A stretch of DNA of 64,000 nt from positions 744,001 to 808,000 of the forward strand of contig JAESIW010000210.1 in NCBI GenBank assembly GCA_016802295.1, given 5' to 3'. Within the stretch, counting starts at the first letter, position 1. Every line of letters starts with the position of its first letter. The DNA comes from Brachionus rotundiformis. Its lineage: Eukaryota > Rotifera > Eurotatoria > Ploima > Brachionidae. This document shows positions 36,590 through 45,666 of this stretch, piece by piece. The notes under the pieces were generated by a model. The model did not search any database. It saw only the letters and a program-made list of their open reading frames with translations, and was not told the origin of the DNA. Both the position numbers and the translations under genes were made by a program.

Positions 36590-37810
36590 ATGACAAAAAG
36601 AGTAATAATAATGTTGTTAGACTCGGTAGGTATAGGGCATTCGCACGATTCTGCTTTATACGGAGACAAAACCAAAGGCGGAGACCACGGGGCAAATACC
36701 TTAGGTAATATTTTACTACAGCACCCCAATATGCTAATTACCAACCTAACCAACCTAGGCTTGCTAAACAGCTTTAACCTTAGTGTGCAGCACAATAATA
36801 CACAAAATAAATACGTGGTAAATGCTTGTGCTAACCCCACTGCTAGCCATGGTTTTGCCATAGAAACATCGGTAGGTAAAGACACAATTACCGGCCATTG
36901 GGAGCTAATGGGTTGCCCTGTAGATTTTGAATGGGGCTACTTTACCAACCCTACTAATTCTTTTCCGCAAAACTTATTAAATACTTTGTATACAAACGGC
37001 AATATTACAGGTTCTTTAGGTAACTGTGTGGCTTCTGGTACCGATATTATTAATAAATTTGGGCAAGAACACATACAAACTCTAAAGCCAATTTTTTATA
37101 CTTCTGCAGATAGCGTTTTTCAAATAGCCGCTAACGAAGAACACTTTGGCCTACAAAACCTATACAAACTGTGCGAAATTGCACGAGAAGAACTATACAA
37201 AGATAACATTGGCAGAGTAATAGCCAGACCATTTACCGGAGACAACCCAAGCAACTTTAAACGCACCGGCAACCGTAAAGATTATTCTATTGCCCCAAGC
37301 CACCCAACTGTATTAAACACCTTACTAAAAAACAACGGGCAGGTTGTGGCTATAGGCAAAGTGGCAGATATTTTTGCCAATTCTGGTATTAGTAAATCTA
37401 TAAAAGCATCTGGCTTAACTAATTTATTTAACGCCACTTTAACCGAAATAAAAAAAGAGCCCGTGGTACCTACTATTGTTTTTACTAATTTTGTAGATTT
37501 TGATTCGGAGTTTGGGCACAGAAGAGATGTAGTAGGCTACAAAAACGCTTTAGAGTATTTTGATAGCAGACTACCAGAAGCCCTAAATTTGCTTACAGAA
37601 AACGATTTACTGGTAATAATTGCAGACCACGGTAACGACCCAACTTGGTACGGCACCGACCACACCAGAGAACACGTACCCGTATTATTTTACAACAAAG
37701 CTACTTCGCCTAAAAACTTAGGGCAACTAAACAGTTTTAGCGATGTTGCCCAAAGCATTGCAACCTATTTAAACCTACCTAAATTAAAACACGGTAAATC
37801 TTTTATATAA
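36590..37810 (+). CDS. deoB: Phosphopentomutase
   Basis: 406 residues of the alkaline-phosphatase superfamily. MLLDSVGIGHS and TITGHWELMG at the start, and IIADHGNDPTWYGTDHTREH near the end, carry the two-manganese ligands. It interconverts ribose (or deoxyribose) 1- and 5-phosphates in nucleoside salvage. An AAAGGAGAA ribosome site precedes the ATG. deoD follows 27 bases later, so the products act in sequence. Confidence 0.97.
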   Translation: MTKRVIIMLLDSVGIGHSHDSALYGDKTKGGDHGANTLGNILLQHPNMLITNLTNLGLLNSFNLSVQHNNTQNKYVVNACANPTASHGFAIETSVGKDTITGHWELMGCPVDFEWGYFTNPTNSFPQNLLNTLYTNGNITGSLGNCVASGTDIINKFGQEHIQTLKPIFYTSADSVFQIAANEEHFGLQNLYKLCEIAREELYKDNIGRVIARPFTGDNPSNFKRTGNRKDYSIAPSHPTVLNTLLKNNGQVVAIGKVADIFANSGISKSIKASGLTNLFNATLTEIKKEPVVPTIVFTNFVDFDSEFGHRRDVVGYKNALEYFDSRLPEALNLLTENDLLVIIADHGNDPTWYGTDHTREHVPVLFYNKATSPKNLGQLNSFSDVAQSIATYLNLPKLKHGKSFI

Positions 37811-37837
37811 TTTTACAAAACACAAGGAGAACAAAAT

Positions 37838-38545
37838 ATGGCCACCCCACACATTAACGCTACAAAAGATGCTTTTGCCGAAACTGTATTGTTTCCAGGA
37901 GACCCACTAAGAGCAAAATTTATAGCCGAAACCTTTTTTACCAATCCGCAACAAGTTACTAACGTGCGTAATATGTTAGGTTTTACTGGCACGTATAACG
38001 GCAAAAAAATATCGGTAATGGGGCACGGCATGGGTATTCCTTCTTGCTCTATTTATGCTAAAGAATTAATTACAGAATACAATGTTAAAAATCTTATTAG
38101 GGTTGGTTCTGCCGGTGGTTTAAAAAATGTTAAAATAAGAGACATTGTTATTGCCAGCGGAGCTTCTACGGATTCTGGCGTAAACAGAATGCGTTTTGGT
38201 GGCTACGATTACGCCGCCGTTGCTAGCTTTAATTTATTAAACAAAGCTTATCAAACCGCTAACCAATTAAATATTAAAACCACAGTTGGCAACGTTTTTA
38301 GTGCCGATTTATTTTATACACCTAAACCAGAAATGTTTGATGTTATGGAAAAAATGCAAGTTTTAGCCGTAGAAATGGAGGCCGCTGGTATTTATGGCGT
38401 AGCCGCAGAATACAACGCCAATGCTTTAGCTATTTTAACAATATCAGACCATATTAGAACACACGAAAGTTTATCGGCCGAAGATAGAGAAAAAACTTTT
38501 ACCGATATGATGAAAATAGCCCTAGAAACCGCTACTAATTTATAA
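37838..38545 (+). CDS. deoD: Purine nucleoside phosphorylase DeoD-type
   Basis: 235 residues of the hexameric DeoD family: FPGDPLRAKFIAETF for phosphate, MGHGMGIPSCSIY, RVGSAGGLK, VEMEAAGIYGVA for ribose, and TISDHIRTHE with the catalytic Asp. It splits purine nucleosides to base and (deoxy)ribose 1-phosphate, the substrate of DeoB. An AAGGAGAA ribosome site precedes the ATG. A terminator follows. Confidence 0.97.
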   Translation: MATPHINATKDAFAETVLFPGDPLRAKFIAETFFTNPQQVTNVRNMLGFTGTYNGKKISVMGHGMGIPSCSIYAKELITEYNVKNLIRVGSAGGLKNVKIRDIVIASGASTDSGVNRMRFGGYDYAAVASFNLLNKAYQTANQLNIKTTVGNVFSADLFYTPKPEMFDVMEKMQVLAVEMEAAGIYGVAAEYNANALAILTISDHIRTHESLSAEDREKTFTDMMKIALETATNL

Positions 38546-38574
38546 AAAACAACTACAGTGTAGTTAGTTATAAT

Positions 38575-38612
38575 AAAAAAGACCATAATTTATAGCTATG
38601 GTCTTTTTTTTT
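38575..38612. terminator. Bidirectional intrinsic terminator
   Basis: AAAAAAGACCATA pairs with TATGGTCTTTTTT across a short loop, with A and T runs on both sides. It lies between the convergent deoD and acetyltransferase genes and so can serve both strands. Confidence 0.9.
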
Positions 38613-38618
38613 TGTATG

Positions 38619-39164
38619 TTAGGTTATTAATTTGGCTATGGCGTATTCGTTTACATAGGCGTTATTAATAAAAGCACGGTTTTGCAAGCAACCTTCTATA
38701 GTAAAGCCGTGTTTTAAATATAAATTTATACCACGGTGGTTGTTGGCACGTACATAGCCTTCTAGCCGTGTAATATTTTGTGTTTTAGCGTTAGCAATAA
38801 GATTTTGCAATAACAAACCGCCTAAGCCAAAGCCCCAATACGGTTTTATAATACCCATAGCAAAGCTTGCTATATGATTATGAAAAGGATGATTAGGATA
38901 ACTTTTACTAAAAGAAGCAAAAGCCACTAACGTATCTGCAACGCCAGATGCACTATGTGTAAAAGCAAATACAAAATATGCATTAGTATCTGCCCAACGT
39001 GTTACAACGCTTTGTTGGTTTAAAGGTGCTTGGTTAGGGTGGCATAAAGTAAAGTTGCTATCGGTAGCTAAAGCTTGGCGTAGTGTGGCAAAACTATTAA
39101 AATCTGTAGCTTGCGGACTACGCAAAACAACTTGCGTGTTGTTTTTTAAAGTAAATGTTTGCAT
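38619..39164 (-). CDS. GNAT family N-acetyltransferase
   Basis: 181 residues of the GNAT fold. FAMGIIKPYWGFGLGGLLLQ is the acetyl-CoA pyrophosphate-binding motif, and RLEGYVRANNHRGINLYLKHGF the beta-6/alpha-4 region of RimJ/RimL-like enzymes (short parts: NNHRGINLYLKHGF). Substrate unknown. It ends at the shared terminator and appears monocistronic. Confidence 0.85.
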   Translation of the reverse strand: MQTFTLKNNTQVVLRSPQATDFNSFATLRQALATDSNFTLCHPNQAPLNQQSVVTRWADTNAYFVFAFTHSASGVADTLVAFASFSKSYPNHPFHNHIASFAMGIIKPYWGFGLGGLLLQNLIANAKTQNITRLEGYVRANNHRGINLYLKHGFTIEGCLQNRAFINNAYVNEYAIAKLIT

Positions 39165-39328
39165 ATAGTTATTTTTTATTGCTTAATTTTATATTTTTAT
39201 ATTTTTATATGTTTAAAGTTACATTGCACTTATAAACTTTAACAAGCAAATTACAAGTAATGCTTTAATTAAACACTACTTGTAATTACTATGTATATTA
39301 AATACATTAATTTAGCTTAATGTAAAAA

Positions 39329-40108
39329 CTATTTAACCGCTTTAGCGCTATCTTTACGTAAGTATTTGTTTATTAGCCAAGCGTAAATTAATGTAAATAC
39401 TAATGCAACTAACGTTTTACTAATCCAAAACAATTGAGGGTCTACAGCGTTTTCAAATTTAAAAAAGTGACCTTGTAGCTTTGTACCTAGCACATCAAGT
39501 ATTCCCTTAAAAGGATTTAGCATTGTAACAATATAAACAGACCAATGTCTAATAATTAAAGGAGCCACTAAACTTATAGGCCAAGTAAAAACTAGCCAAG
39601 CCCAAGCTAACTGAGACAAGTAATCATCCCCAACAAAAAAAGGAGAGTATGTTTGTCCTAAAATTCTAAAAGATGCATATAAAAAATTATCAATAATAAT
39701 AATAAAAAATGCAATCTTAAGTAACTTTATACCTAGTGCGCTGGTATCTAGTATTTTAATATCGGCAAATAAGCCACGTAAAGTTTCTGCCAATGTTGGT
39801 TTTGCATAGTAATGGTTGTTTATAACGCTACCACTAAAGCCTTCGTCTTGCGGTTGTGTTTGGCTTTTAGGTATGCTTAAACCGTGTTCGTACACTTCTA
39901 CTTCTGGGTAAATATCTGCAGGATAGCATTTTAAAATACGGCAAGTTTCTAACAACATTTTTAAAGACATCTCGTTTTCGCCCGTAGCATACTTTTGCAC
40001 TTGCTGAAACGATACCCCTACTTGCTCCGCTAACTCTTTAAAGGTAATGTCGCTTTTTTTCATTACTGCACGTAGGTTGCACTTGGTAAATCTTTGGGCT
40101 TTTGCCAT
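39329..40108 (-). CDS. XRE-family regulator with C-terminal membrane segments
   Basis: 259 residues from ATG 40108, which has an ideal AAGGAGA site six bases upstream; an in-frame start 33 bases earlier is therefore rejected. Residues 12-70 form a helix-turn-helix domain (FKELAEQVGVSFQQVQKYATGENEMS). After a linker of about 55 residues come three hydrophobic stretches (FFIIIIDNFLYASF; LAWAWLVFTWPISLVAPLI; LVALVFTLIYAWLI). A DNA-binding domain tethered to the inner membrane is implied. Two near-identical sites in its own upstream region suggest autoregulation. Confidence 0.8.
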   Translation of the reverse strand: MAKAQRFTKCNLRAVMKKSDITFKELAEQVGVSFQQVQKYATGENEMSLKMLLETCRILKCYPADIYPEVEVYEHGLSIPKSQTQPQDEGFSGSVINNHYYAKPTLAETLRGLFADIKILDTSALGIKLLKIAFFIIIIDNFLYASFRILGQTYSPFFVGDDYLSQLAWAWLVFTWPISLVAPLIIRHWSVYIVTMLNPFKGILDVLGTKLQGHFFKFENAVDPQLFWISKTLVALVFTLIYAWLINKYLRKDSAKAVK

Positions 40109-40141
40109 CTTTTGTCTCCTTGTAATTTTTGTGTATTGCAC

Positions 40142-40189
40142 TAAGCGTGCTTAATACTTTAAGTTTAAAATATATTTTAGCACACTTAA
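40142..40189 (-). promoter_or_regulatory. Paired operator-like repeats upstream of the XRE gene
   Basis: On the minus strand TTAAGTGTGCTAA (40177-40189) and TTAAGCACGCTTA (40142-40154) are two 13-base elements of form TTAAGyryGCTwA, 35 bases apart start to start, close to three and a half helical turns. They lie 34-81 bases upstream of the regulator's start codon. A binding site for the regulator itself is the simplest inference. Confidence 0.5.
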
Positions 40190-40220
40190 CACAAAAATCA
40201 ACATTTAGTTGTAACTGTTT

Positions 40221-41435
40221 TTATTTGTTTTGCTTTTTGGTTTCTGGCAACGCCAAAACAAACAAATACAACACTGCAGATAACACAATATATGCAATTA
40301 AACCCACTGTAATGTTAGATAGTTTATATATTATGCTCCATAATATAGCCAAAACAGTGTATAAACCATAGCCAAAGCCCCACAAATAGCCCACTATAAT
40401 AGAAATTTTTTGTATAGAAAAATTAGGCATTTCGTGCACTAAATTAGTTAATAACGGGTATTGCAAAGCCATAAAAAAACCACTTACAAAAATTAAAAAA
40501 TAGCTTACATTTAGCCAATCTAAAGTGGCAACATATAACGCTAAAGCCATACTGCCAACCATTATAATACCACTGGCGTGCATTATAGGTTTGCGTTTAA
40601 AATTAAATTTATTGTTATAAATAGTAACAAATGTGCCTATTATTCCGCTTACAGAAACCATAAACACTACCATTGCAGAATTTGCACCAAAAGTATTTTT
40701 CATTAATACCGGTAACGATGTTAAAGCAAAAACAAACAAAAATAAAAAACCAGTAAATGTAAGTATGTAGTGCCATACAAAACTTAACTTAATTATATTG
40801 CTGTAGCTATCTTGCTTACTGGCTTCCCCTACCGATTTTACAATAAAGTTTTCTCCAAAAAATATCCACATTGCTAAAGCTATTACCGAAAACGAACCAA
40901 AGCACCACAATGCTACTTCCCAATTATTATAAAAATAGCTACCGGCAACTAAAAATACCAGTGCCGCCAAAAATGCAGCAAAGTTATAAGAAACCGTAGA
41001 TATTGCACTTGCCATTACTTTTTTATTTTGCGGAATGTAGTTAGATATAATAGAGTTCATATATACCATTAGCATACTGCCACCTAACCCCATAATCATA
41101 CGGGTTATGTTGTAAAGCCAATAATTAGGCGTAATAGGAGCCAATAAAGAAAAACCAACCATTAATAAAGCTAAAGTTACTGCACGTTTAGGCCCTAGTT
41201 GCAGTAAAATATAAGCGGCTAGTATGTTGGCTATTGCTCTGGCAAAAGTTATGGTGTAATTAACCATTTGTGCCAGCACAGGGTTAGAATTGCCGTTTAA
41301 AAAATGGTCTACCACTTGGTTAGAAAGCATGCTTCCGCCTATCCAACTAAGTGCCATACTTACATATGCTAACCATAAAATAAAAATATATAAACTGCCC
41401 AACGCAGCCTTGTTTTGTTTTAATGCAATAGCCAT
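40221..41435 (-). CDS. MFS transporter
   Basis: 404 residues with 12 predicted membrane helices and the MFS-like loop between helices 2 and 3 (YILLQLGPKRAVTLALLM). The second six-helix bundle begins near residue 225 (HYILTFTGFLFLFVFALT). It is a member of the major facilitator superfamily of unknown substrate. It lies directly upstream of the XRE regulator on the same strand, but with the paired repeats between them, so cotranscription is uncertain. Confidence 0.82.
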   Translation of the reverse strand: MAIALKQNKAALGSLYIFILWLAYVSMALSWIGGSMLSNQVVDHFLNGNSNPVLAQMVNYTITFARAIANILAAYILLQLGPKRAVTLALLMVGFSLLAPITPNYWLYNITRMIMGLGGSMLMVYMNSIISNYIPQNKKVMASAISTVSYNFAAFLAALVFLVAGSYFYNNWEVALWCFGSFSVIALAMWIFFGENFIVKSVGEASKQDSYSNIIKLSFVWHYILTFTGFLFLFVFALTSLPVLMKNTFGANSAMVVFMVSVSGIIGTFVTIYNNKFNFKRKPIMHASGIIMVGSMALALYVATLDWLNVSYFLIFVSGFFMALQYPLLTNLVHEMPNFSIQKISIIVGYLWGFGYGLYTVLAILWSIIYKLSNITVGLIAYIVLSAVLYLFVLALPETKKQNK

Positions 41436-41630
41436 AATAACACCTATATAATTAATAATATTTTATGTATAGTATAATTTGCCCCTGTTTTAAAGTTTAA
41501 TAACTAATATTGTTGTAAAGTTTGTTTTTTAGTTAAATAAAAGTGTTAACTTAATACAAAAAACATCTTATAATAATATTAATTATACATTAAACAACAT
41601 TGTTTAAACAACAACTTATTAGGCAAACTT

Positions 41631-42206
41631 ATGAAAAACGTATTAATAATTAACGCATATCAAACCCATGTTGCATCTAAAGGTAAGTTAACCGCTACTT
41701 TAATAAATACAATGCAACAAGCCTTAGAAGCAAAAAATTACACAGTTAAGCATGCTAGCGTACAAGATTATAAAATAAAAGATGAAATACAGAATCATTT
41801 ATGGGCAAATTTTATTATTTGGCAAAGCCCTATCTACTGGATGGGCGTGCCGTGGATGGCAAAAAAATATATAGACGAAGTGTATATGTCTGGAGCAGGA
41901 GTTTTGTTTAAAAACGACGGCAGAAGTGCAACCGACACCGAGCACAACTACGGCACTGGCGGTAATTTAACTAAGCATAAATATATGTTATCTTTTACCT
42001 TAAATGCCCCAAAAGGTGCATTTAACAACACTGCAGAGTTTTTTAACGGTAAAAATATAGATGATTTAGCTTTTCCACTGCATCAACACTTTAAGTTTTT
42101 AGGTGCAACCCCACTAAAAACCATTGCTTTTTACAACGTTATTAAAGAAGCAAAAATAGATAACTACACCGCCAATATGTACGCCCATATAAACAACGTA
42201 TTTTAA
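41631..42206 (+). CDS. MdaB/KefF-like NAD(P)H oxidoreductase
   Basis: 191 residues of the flavodoxin-like quinone reductase fold. LIINAYQTH at the start binds flavin phosphate; IIWQSPIYWMGVPWMAKKYIDEVY and YGTGGNLTKHKYMLSFTLNAP are typical of MdaB (modulator of drug activity B). It is expected to reduce quinones with two electrons and FAD in the cytoplasm, protecting against oxidative stress. Monocistronic, divergent from the MFS gene. Confidence 0.88.
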   Translation: MKNVLIINAYQTHVASKGKLTATLINTMQQALEAKNYTVKHASVQDYKIKDEIQNHLWANFIIWQSPIYWMGVPWMAKKYIDEVYMSGAGVLFKNDGRSATDTEHNYGTGGNLTKHKYMLSFTLNAPKGAFNNTAEFFNGKNIDDLAFPLHQHFKFLGATPLKTIAFYNVIKEAKIDNYTANMYAHINNVF

Positions 42207-42363
42207 ATAAATTATGTTGTTTATATAACTTAGCTATACGCTTATAGTAGCTATAAATCTTTACAAAAATATTGCATTGGTAGGTTAAATTAATATATAA
42301 TTGATTCTTAATATTTAATAAACATTACTAAAACAACAAATACAACAAAAAAGGACAAAAGCA

Positions 42364-43908
42364 ATGAACAACAACATGCTAACTAAATTTTTGCAAAAAA
42401 TAGAAGTTGGGGGCAACAAACTACCGCATCCTTCGGTATTATTTTTATATGGTATTGCCATAGTAATTACTTTAAGTGCTTTGCTTTCTATTTTTAATGT
42501 ATCGGTGGTAGATTTACGCCCAGAAACATCGCCTTCTAGGTCGGCTACGGGTTTTATTACTGCCAACAACTTATTAAATTTTAGTGGCATTGCCTATATG
42601 TTAACGCATATGGTTAGTAACTTTGTAAACTTTGCTCCGTTTGGGGCTGTAATAGTTGCTTTTTTAGGGGTTGCCATTGCCGAAAAATCTGGCTTTATAG
42701 AAATATCGTTACGTGCACTGGTAAATAAAACACCAAAAGTATTGCTTACAATGGTAATAATACTGTTAGGTGTGGTTTCTAACGTGGCGGCAGATGTTGG
42801 CTATGTGGTACTAATACCCCTAGGGGCAACCATTTTTTTAGCAGTTAACAGACACCCTGTAGCAGGAATTGTAGTAATGTATGCTGCGGTTAGCGGTGGC
42901 TTTAGTGCTAATTTATTAATTGGTGCGTTAGACCCTTTGTTGTCTGGAATATCGCAAGAAGCCGCTAAATTAATAGATGCCAATTACTTAGTAGGTGCAC
43001 AAGTTAATTACTACTTTATGTTTGTATCTACATTTTTAGTAGTGGGCGTTATATTGTTAATAAACCGCTTTATTACCGAACCACAACTAGGCAAATACAT
43101 AGACACCGGAGCCCCTGTAGAAAAAAAACGTGAAATTACTAAGCAAGAACGCCTAGGTATTTGGTTGGCTTTACTATATGCAGGGTTGTTATCTTTTTTT
43201 ATATATTTAGGGGCAAGCCAAAAAGTTGGGTTTTTATTAAATCCAGTTACTAAAAGCTTAGATGTACGCTCGCCGTTTTTTAATTCGTTAATAGCGTTTG
43301 TGTTTTTATATTTTGCGGGTATGGGTTTAATTTATGGTTTGGTATCTGGCACTTTTAAAGAAAAAAATTCGGTAATAAAAGCGTTAGAAAATTCTATAAA
43401 AGAAATTGCTCCGTTTATTGCGTTAGTGTTTGTTATGGCACAGTTTATTAATTATTTTAATTATTCTAACTTAGGTATTATGTTTGCTATTGCCTTAACT
43501 AACTTGTTAAAATCTATTAATTTTGTATCGCCTGCGGTGTTGGTAATATTTATTTTTGTTATTGCCCTAGCTAATTTGTTAATGAGCTCGGCTTCGGCTA
43601 AATGGAGTTTATTTGCACCGGTGTTTGTACCTGCTTTTATGTTGTTGGGGTATTCGCCCGAAGTTGCACAAGTTGCTTACAGAATTGGCGACTCTGCCAC
43701 TAATATTATTTCGCCTATGGCTGCTTATTTAGGTATTATTTTGTTTACACTAAACAAATATAATAAAAATGCTGGTATAGGTACGGTTATATCTTTAATG
43801 TTGCCGTATTCGGTTGCGTTACTAGTGGTTTGGCCAGTGTTTTTTTATGTATGGGTGTTTGTACTAGGCTTGCCAATTGGCCCTGGGGCAGAAATATTTT
43901 TTAAATAA
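42364..43908 (+). CDS. AbgT family transporter
   Basis: 514 residues with about 12 membrane helices and the AbgT signature segments: NKLPHPSVLFLYGIAIVITL near the start, AAVSGGFSANLLIGALDPLLSG in the middle and RIGDSATNIISPMAAYLG near the end (short forms given). AbgT proteins import p-aminobenzoyl-glutamate or export sulfonamides using the proton gradient. The gene stands alone, with AAAGGACAAAAGC before the ATG. Confidence 0.92.
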   Translation: MNNNMLTKFLQKIEVGGNKLPHPSVLFLYGIAIVITLSALLSIFNVSVVDLRPETSPSRSATGFITANNLLNFSGIAYMLTHMVSNFVNFAPFGAVIVAFLGVAIAEKSGFIEISLRALVNKTPKVLLTMVIILLGVVSNVAADVGYVVLIPLGATIFLAVNRHPVAGIVVMYAAVSGGFSANLLIGALDPLLSGISQEAAKLIDANYLVGAQVNYYFMFVSTFLVVGVILLINRFITEPQLGKYIDTGAPVEKKREITKQERLGIWLALLYAGLLSFFIYLGASQKVGFLLNPVTKSLDVRSPFFNSLIAFVFLYFAGMGLIYGLVSGTFKEKNSVIKALENSIKEIAPFIALVFVMAQFINYFNYSNLGIMFAIALTNLLKSINFVSPAVLVIFIFVIALANLLMSSASAKWSLFAPVFVPAFMLLGYSPEVAQVAYRIGDSATNIISPMAAYLGIILFTLNKYNKNAGIGTVISLMLPYSVALLVVWPVFFYVWVFVLGLPIGPGAEIFFK

Positions 43909-43965
43909 TAAATTTTTATACTATACTGTTAGTAATATACAAATATAATAATTTAATAAACTATA

Positions 43966-44430
43966 ATGCAAATACTTAAATATGTAGCGGTTGTTTTAAT
44001 AGCAACCGCTTTGGTTATAGCTTTGGGGCATCAACATTATTTTGGGGTGCCACCGTGTGCTTGGTGTGTTTTTCAGCGGTTAGTTTACATAGTAATTGCA
44101 TTTTGGTTTATATTGGCTATTATTTTGCCTAAGTATGCTAAATTTATATATAAACTGGCCCTAGCTACCAATGTAATTGGGGTTTGGGCGGTTTATCATC
44201 ATATTAAAGAAAGCCAGTCTACTTTTTGTGATTTTTCGTTAGCACAAAAAATAATGGACTTTACCAAACTAGCAAAAATTTTACCACAAGTGTTTAAAAC
44301 TTACAGCTTTTGTAACGAATCTAACGTTTTGTTTTTACATATTCCGTATGCAATTTGGTCTGCTATATTATTTAGTGTTTTAACCATTATAAGCGTAGTG
44401 TGTTATAAAAATGCTTACGTAAAACTATAA
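43966..44430 (+). CDS. DsbB-like disulfide bond formation protein
   Basis: 154 residues, four membrane helices. The quinone-reactive pair is PPCAWCVFQR in the first periplasmic loop, and the second pair is formed by cysteines in STFCDFS and YSFCNES. The protein should reoxidise a DsbA partner by passing electrons to ubiquinone. It is convergent with nth, with three bases between the stops. Confidence 0.9.
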   Translation: MQILKYVAVVLIATALVIALGHQHYFGVPPCAWCVFQRLVYIVIAFWFILAIILPKYAKFIYKLALATNVIGVWAVYHHIKESQSTFCDFSLAQKIMDFTKLAKILPQVFKTYSFCNESNVLFLHIPYAIWSAILFSVLTIISVVCYKNAYVKL

Positions 44431-44433
44431 TTA

Positions 44434-45132
44434 TTATTTAAATACTTTGTTGTTAAATTTACATAAATTGTTTACAATGCAAGCACTACAATTGTAATTT
44501 TTTGCTTTACAGTGGTATCTGCCAAATAAAATTAATAAATGATGAGCGTTTTTTAAATATTGCTTAGGAATAACCTTTAGTAAATCTTGCTCTACTGCTT
44601 CTACAGAATTTGCACTACTTAACCCTAACCGCTTAGATACTCGGTAAACGTGGGTATCTACCGCTATGGTTGGTAAACCAAATACTTGATTTAAAATTAC
44701 ATTAGCGGTTTTTCTGCCAACGCCTGCTAAAGCTGTTAGTTGTTGCAATGTATTAGGCACTACGCTGTTGGTTTGCACAGTAGTGTAGCTAGTTTGCACG
44801 CCATATTTAGTTTGTAAACTTTGCAACAAAGTGTGGCTTAAAGCCATAACGTTTTTAGCTTTAGCTTTGTATAAACCAATGGTTTTTATGTGTTTTATTA
44901 GCTCTTCTTCGCCTAAATTAACCATATCTAAAGGGCTAAACACGGTATTAAATAATTGCTGGGTAGCTTTGTTTACGCCTTTATCGGTAGCTTGGGCAGA
45001 TAACACCACGGCAACCAATAAAGTATAATGGTTAGTGTAGTTAAGTTCTATAACTGGGTTAGGATTATGTTGCTGTAAAATATTAAAAATTTCTGCAATT
45101 TGTACTTTGGTTAGTTTACTATTTTTTGCCAT
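44434..45132 (-). CDS. nth: Endonuclease III
   Basis: 232 residues. The helix-hairpin-helix with catalytic Lys is in LAGVGRKTANVIL, the catalytic Asp in IAVDTHVYRVS, and the [4Fe-4S] motif CKAKNYNCSACIVNNLC has exact C-x6-C-x2-C-x5-C spacing. It excises oxidised pyrimidines and nicks the abasic site. Together with MutM it covers oxidative base damage. Confidence 0.97.
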   Translation of the reverse strand: MAKNSKLTKVQIAEIFNILQQHNPNPVIELNYTNHYTLLVAVVLSAQATDKGVNKATQQLFNTVFSPLDMVNLGEEELIKHIKTIGLYKAKAKNVMALSHTLLQSLQTKYGVQTSYTTVQTNSVVPNTLQQLTALAGVGRKTANVILNQVFGLPTIAVDTHVYRVSKRLGLSSANSVEAVEQDLLKVIPKQYLKNAHHLLILFGRYHCKAKNYNCSACIVNNLCKFNNKVFK

Positions 45133-45298
45133 TATGGATATTGCTATTATTAATAATTTTTACTACATTGTTAACATTAAAACACACGTGCGGTATACAT
45201 TATTTTACTACATTAATTACAGTATTAATACAGTAAAATTTTATATTTACTTAACGTTATACCACAGTAAATGTACTTAAATGTATACGCTATATTAC

Positions 45299-45493
45299 CC
45301 ACCACACCAACATTGGCGTTAAAAAAAACCGAATCTAAACCTAAAAGTTGTAAAACACTACCCAACTTGCTTTGCATAAAAACATATTTATAAATAAAAA
45401 ATTGCAAATATTTTTGCTTGGTTTTACTTGCTTTCTAGGTGTGTTTTGTTTTTGTTTTTGTTTTTGTTTTTGTTTTTGTATATAATATATATT
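45299..45493 (+). repeat. Long direct repeat, copy 1 (promoter-bearing cassette element)
   Basis: 195 bases, identical to copy 2 (46972-47160) except that it has five TTTTTG units where copy 2 has four. It contains a small inverted repeat AAGTTG/CAACTT, a GCAAA-TATT-TTTGC hairpin, and near the right end the hexamer run and a -10 box. It lies in the 534-base gap between nth and the MFS-like gene; nothing else was recognised in that gap. Confidence 0.95.
45449..45486 (+). promoter_or_regulatory. Hexamer-repeat promoter, (TTTTTG)5 plus TATAAT
   Basis: Five exact TTTTTG units (45449-45478) are followed by TA and TATAAT (45481-45486). With 17-base spacing the -35 hexamer falls in the repeats and reads TTGTTT. 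The start codon of the MFS-like gene is 180 bases downstream. Unit number would change upstream promoter geometry. Function as a promoter is inferred from the -10 match and from conservation in all copies. Confidence 0.6.
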
Positions 45494-45666
45494 ACACGCA
45501 ACTTAATTTATAATCTTTATACCGCAAATTGCTTTAATAAGTTAGATAATCTGTTAGCAGAGCCTAATAATATAGCAAAAGATATACTAACAATAAAAGC
45601 CAATGTAATGTTTAAACAGCAAAAAATAGATAAATACAACTTATTGTTAACCACAATAAACAAAAT

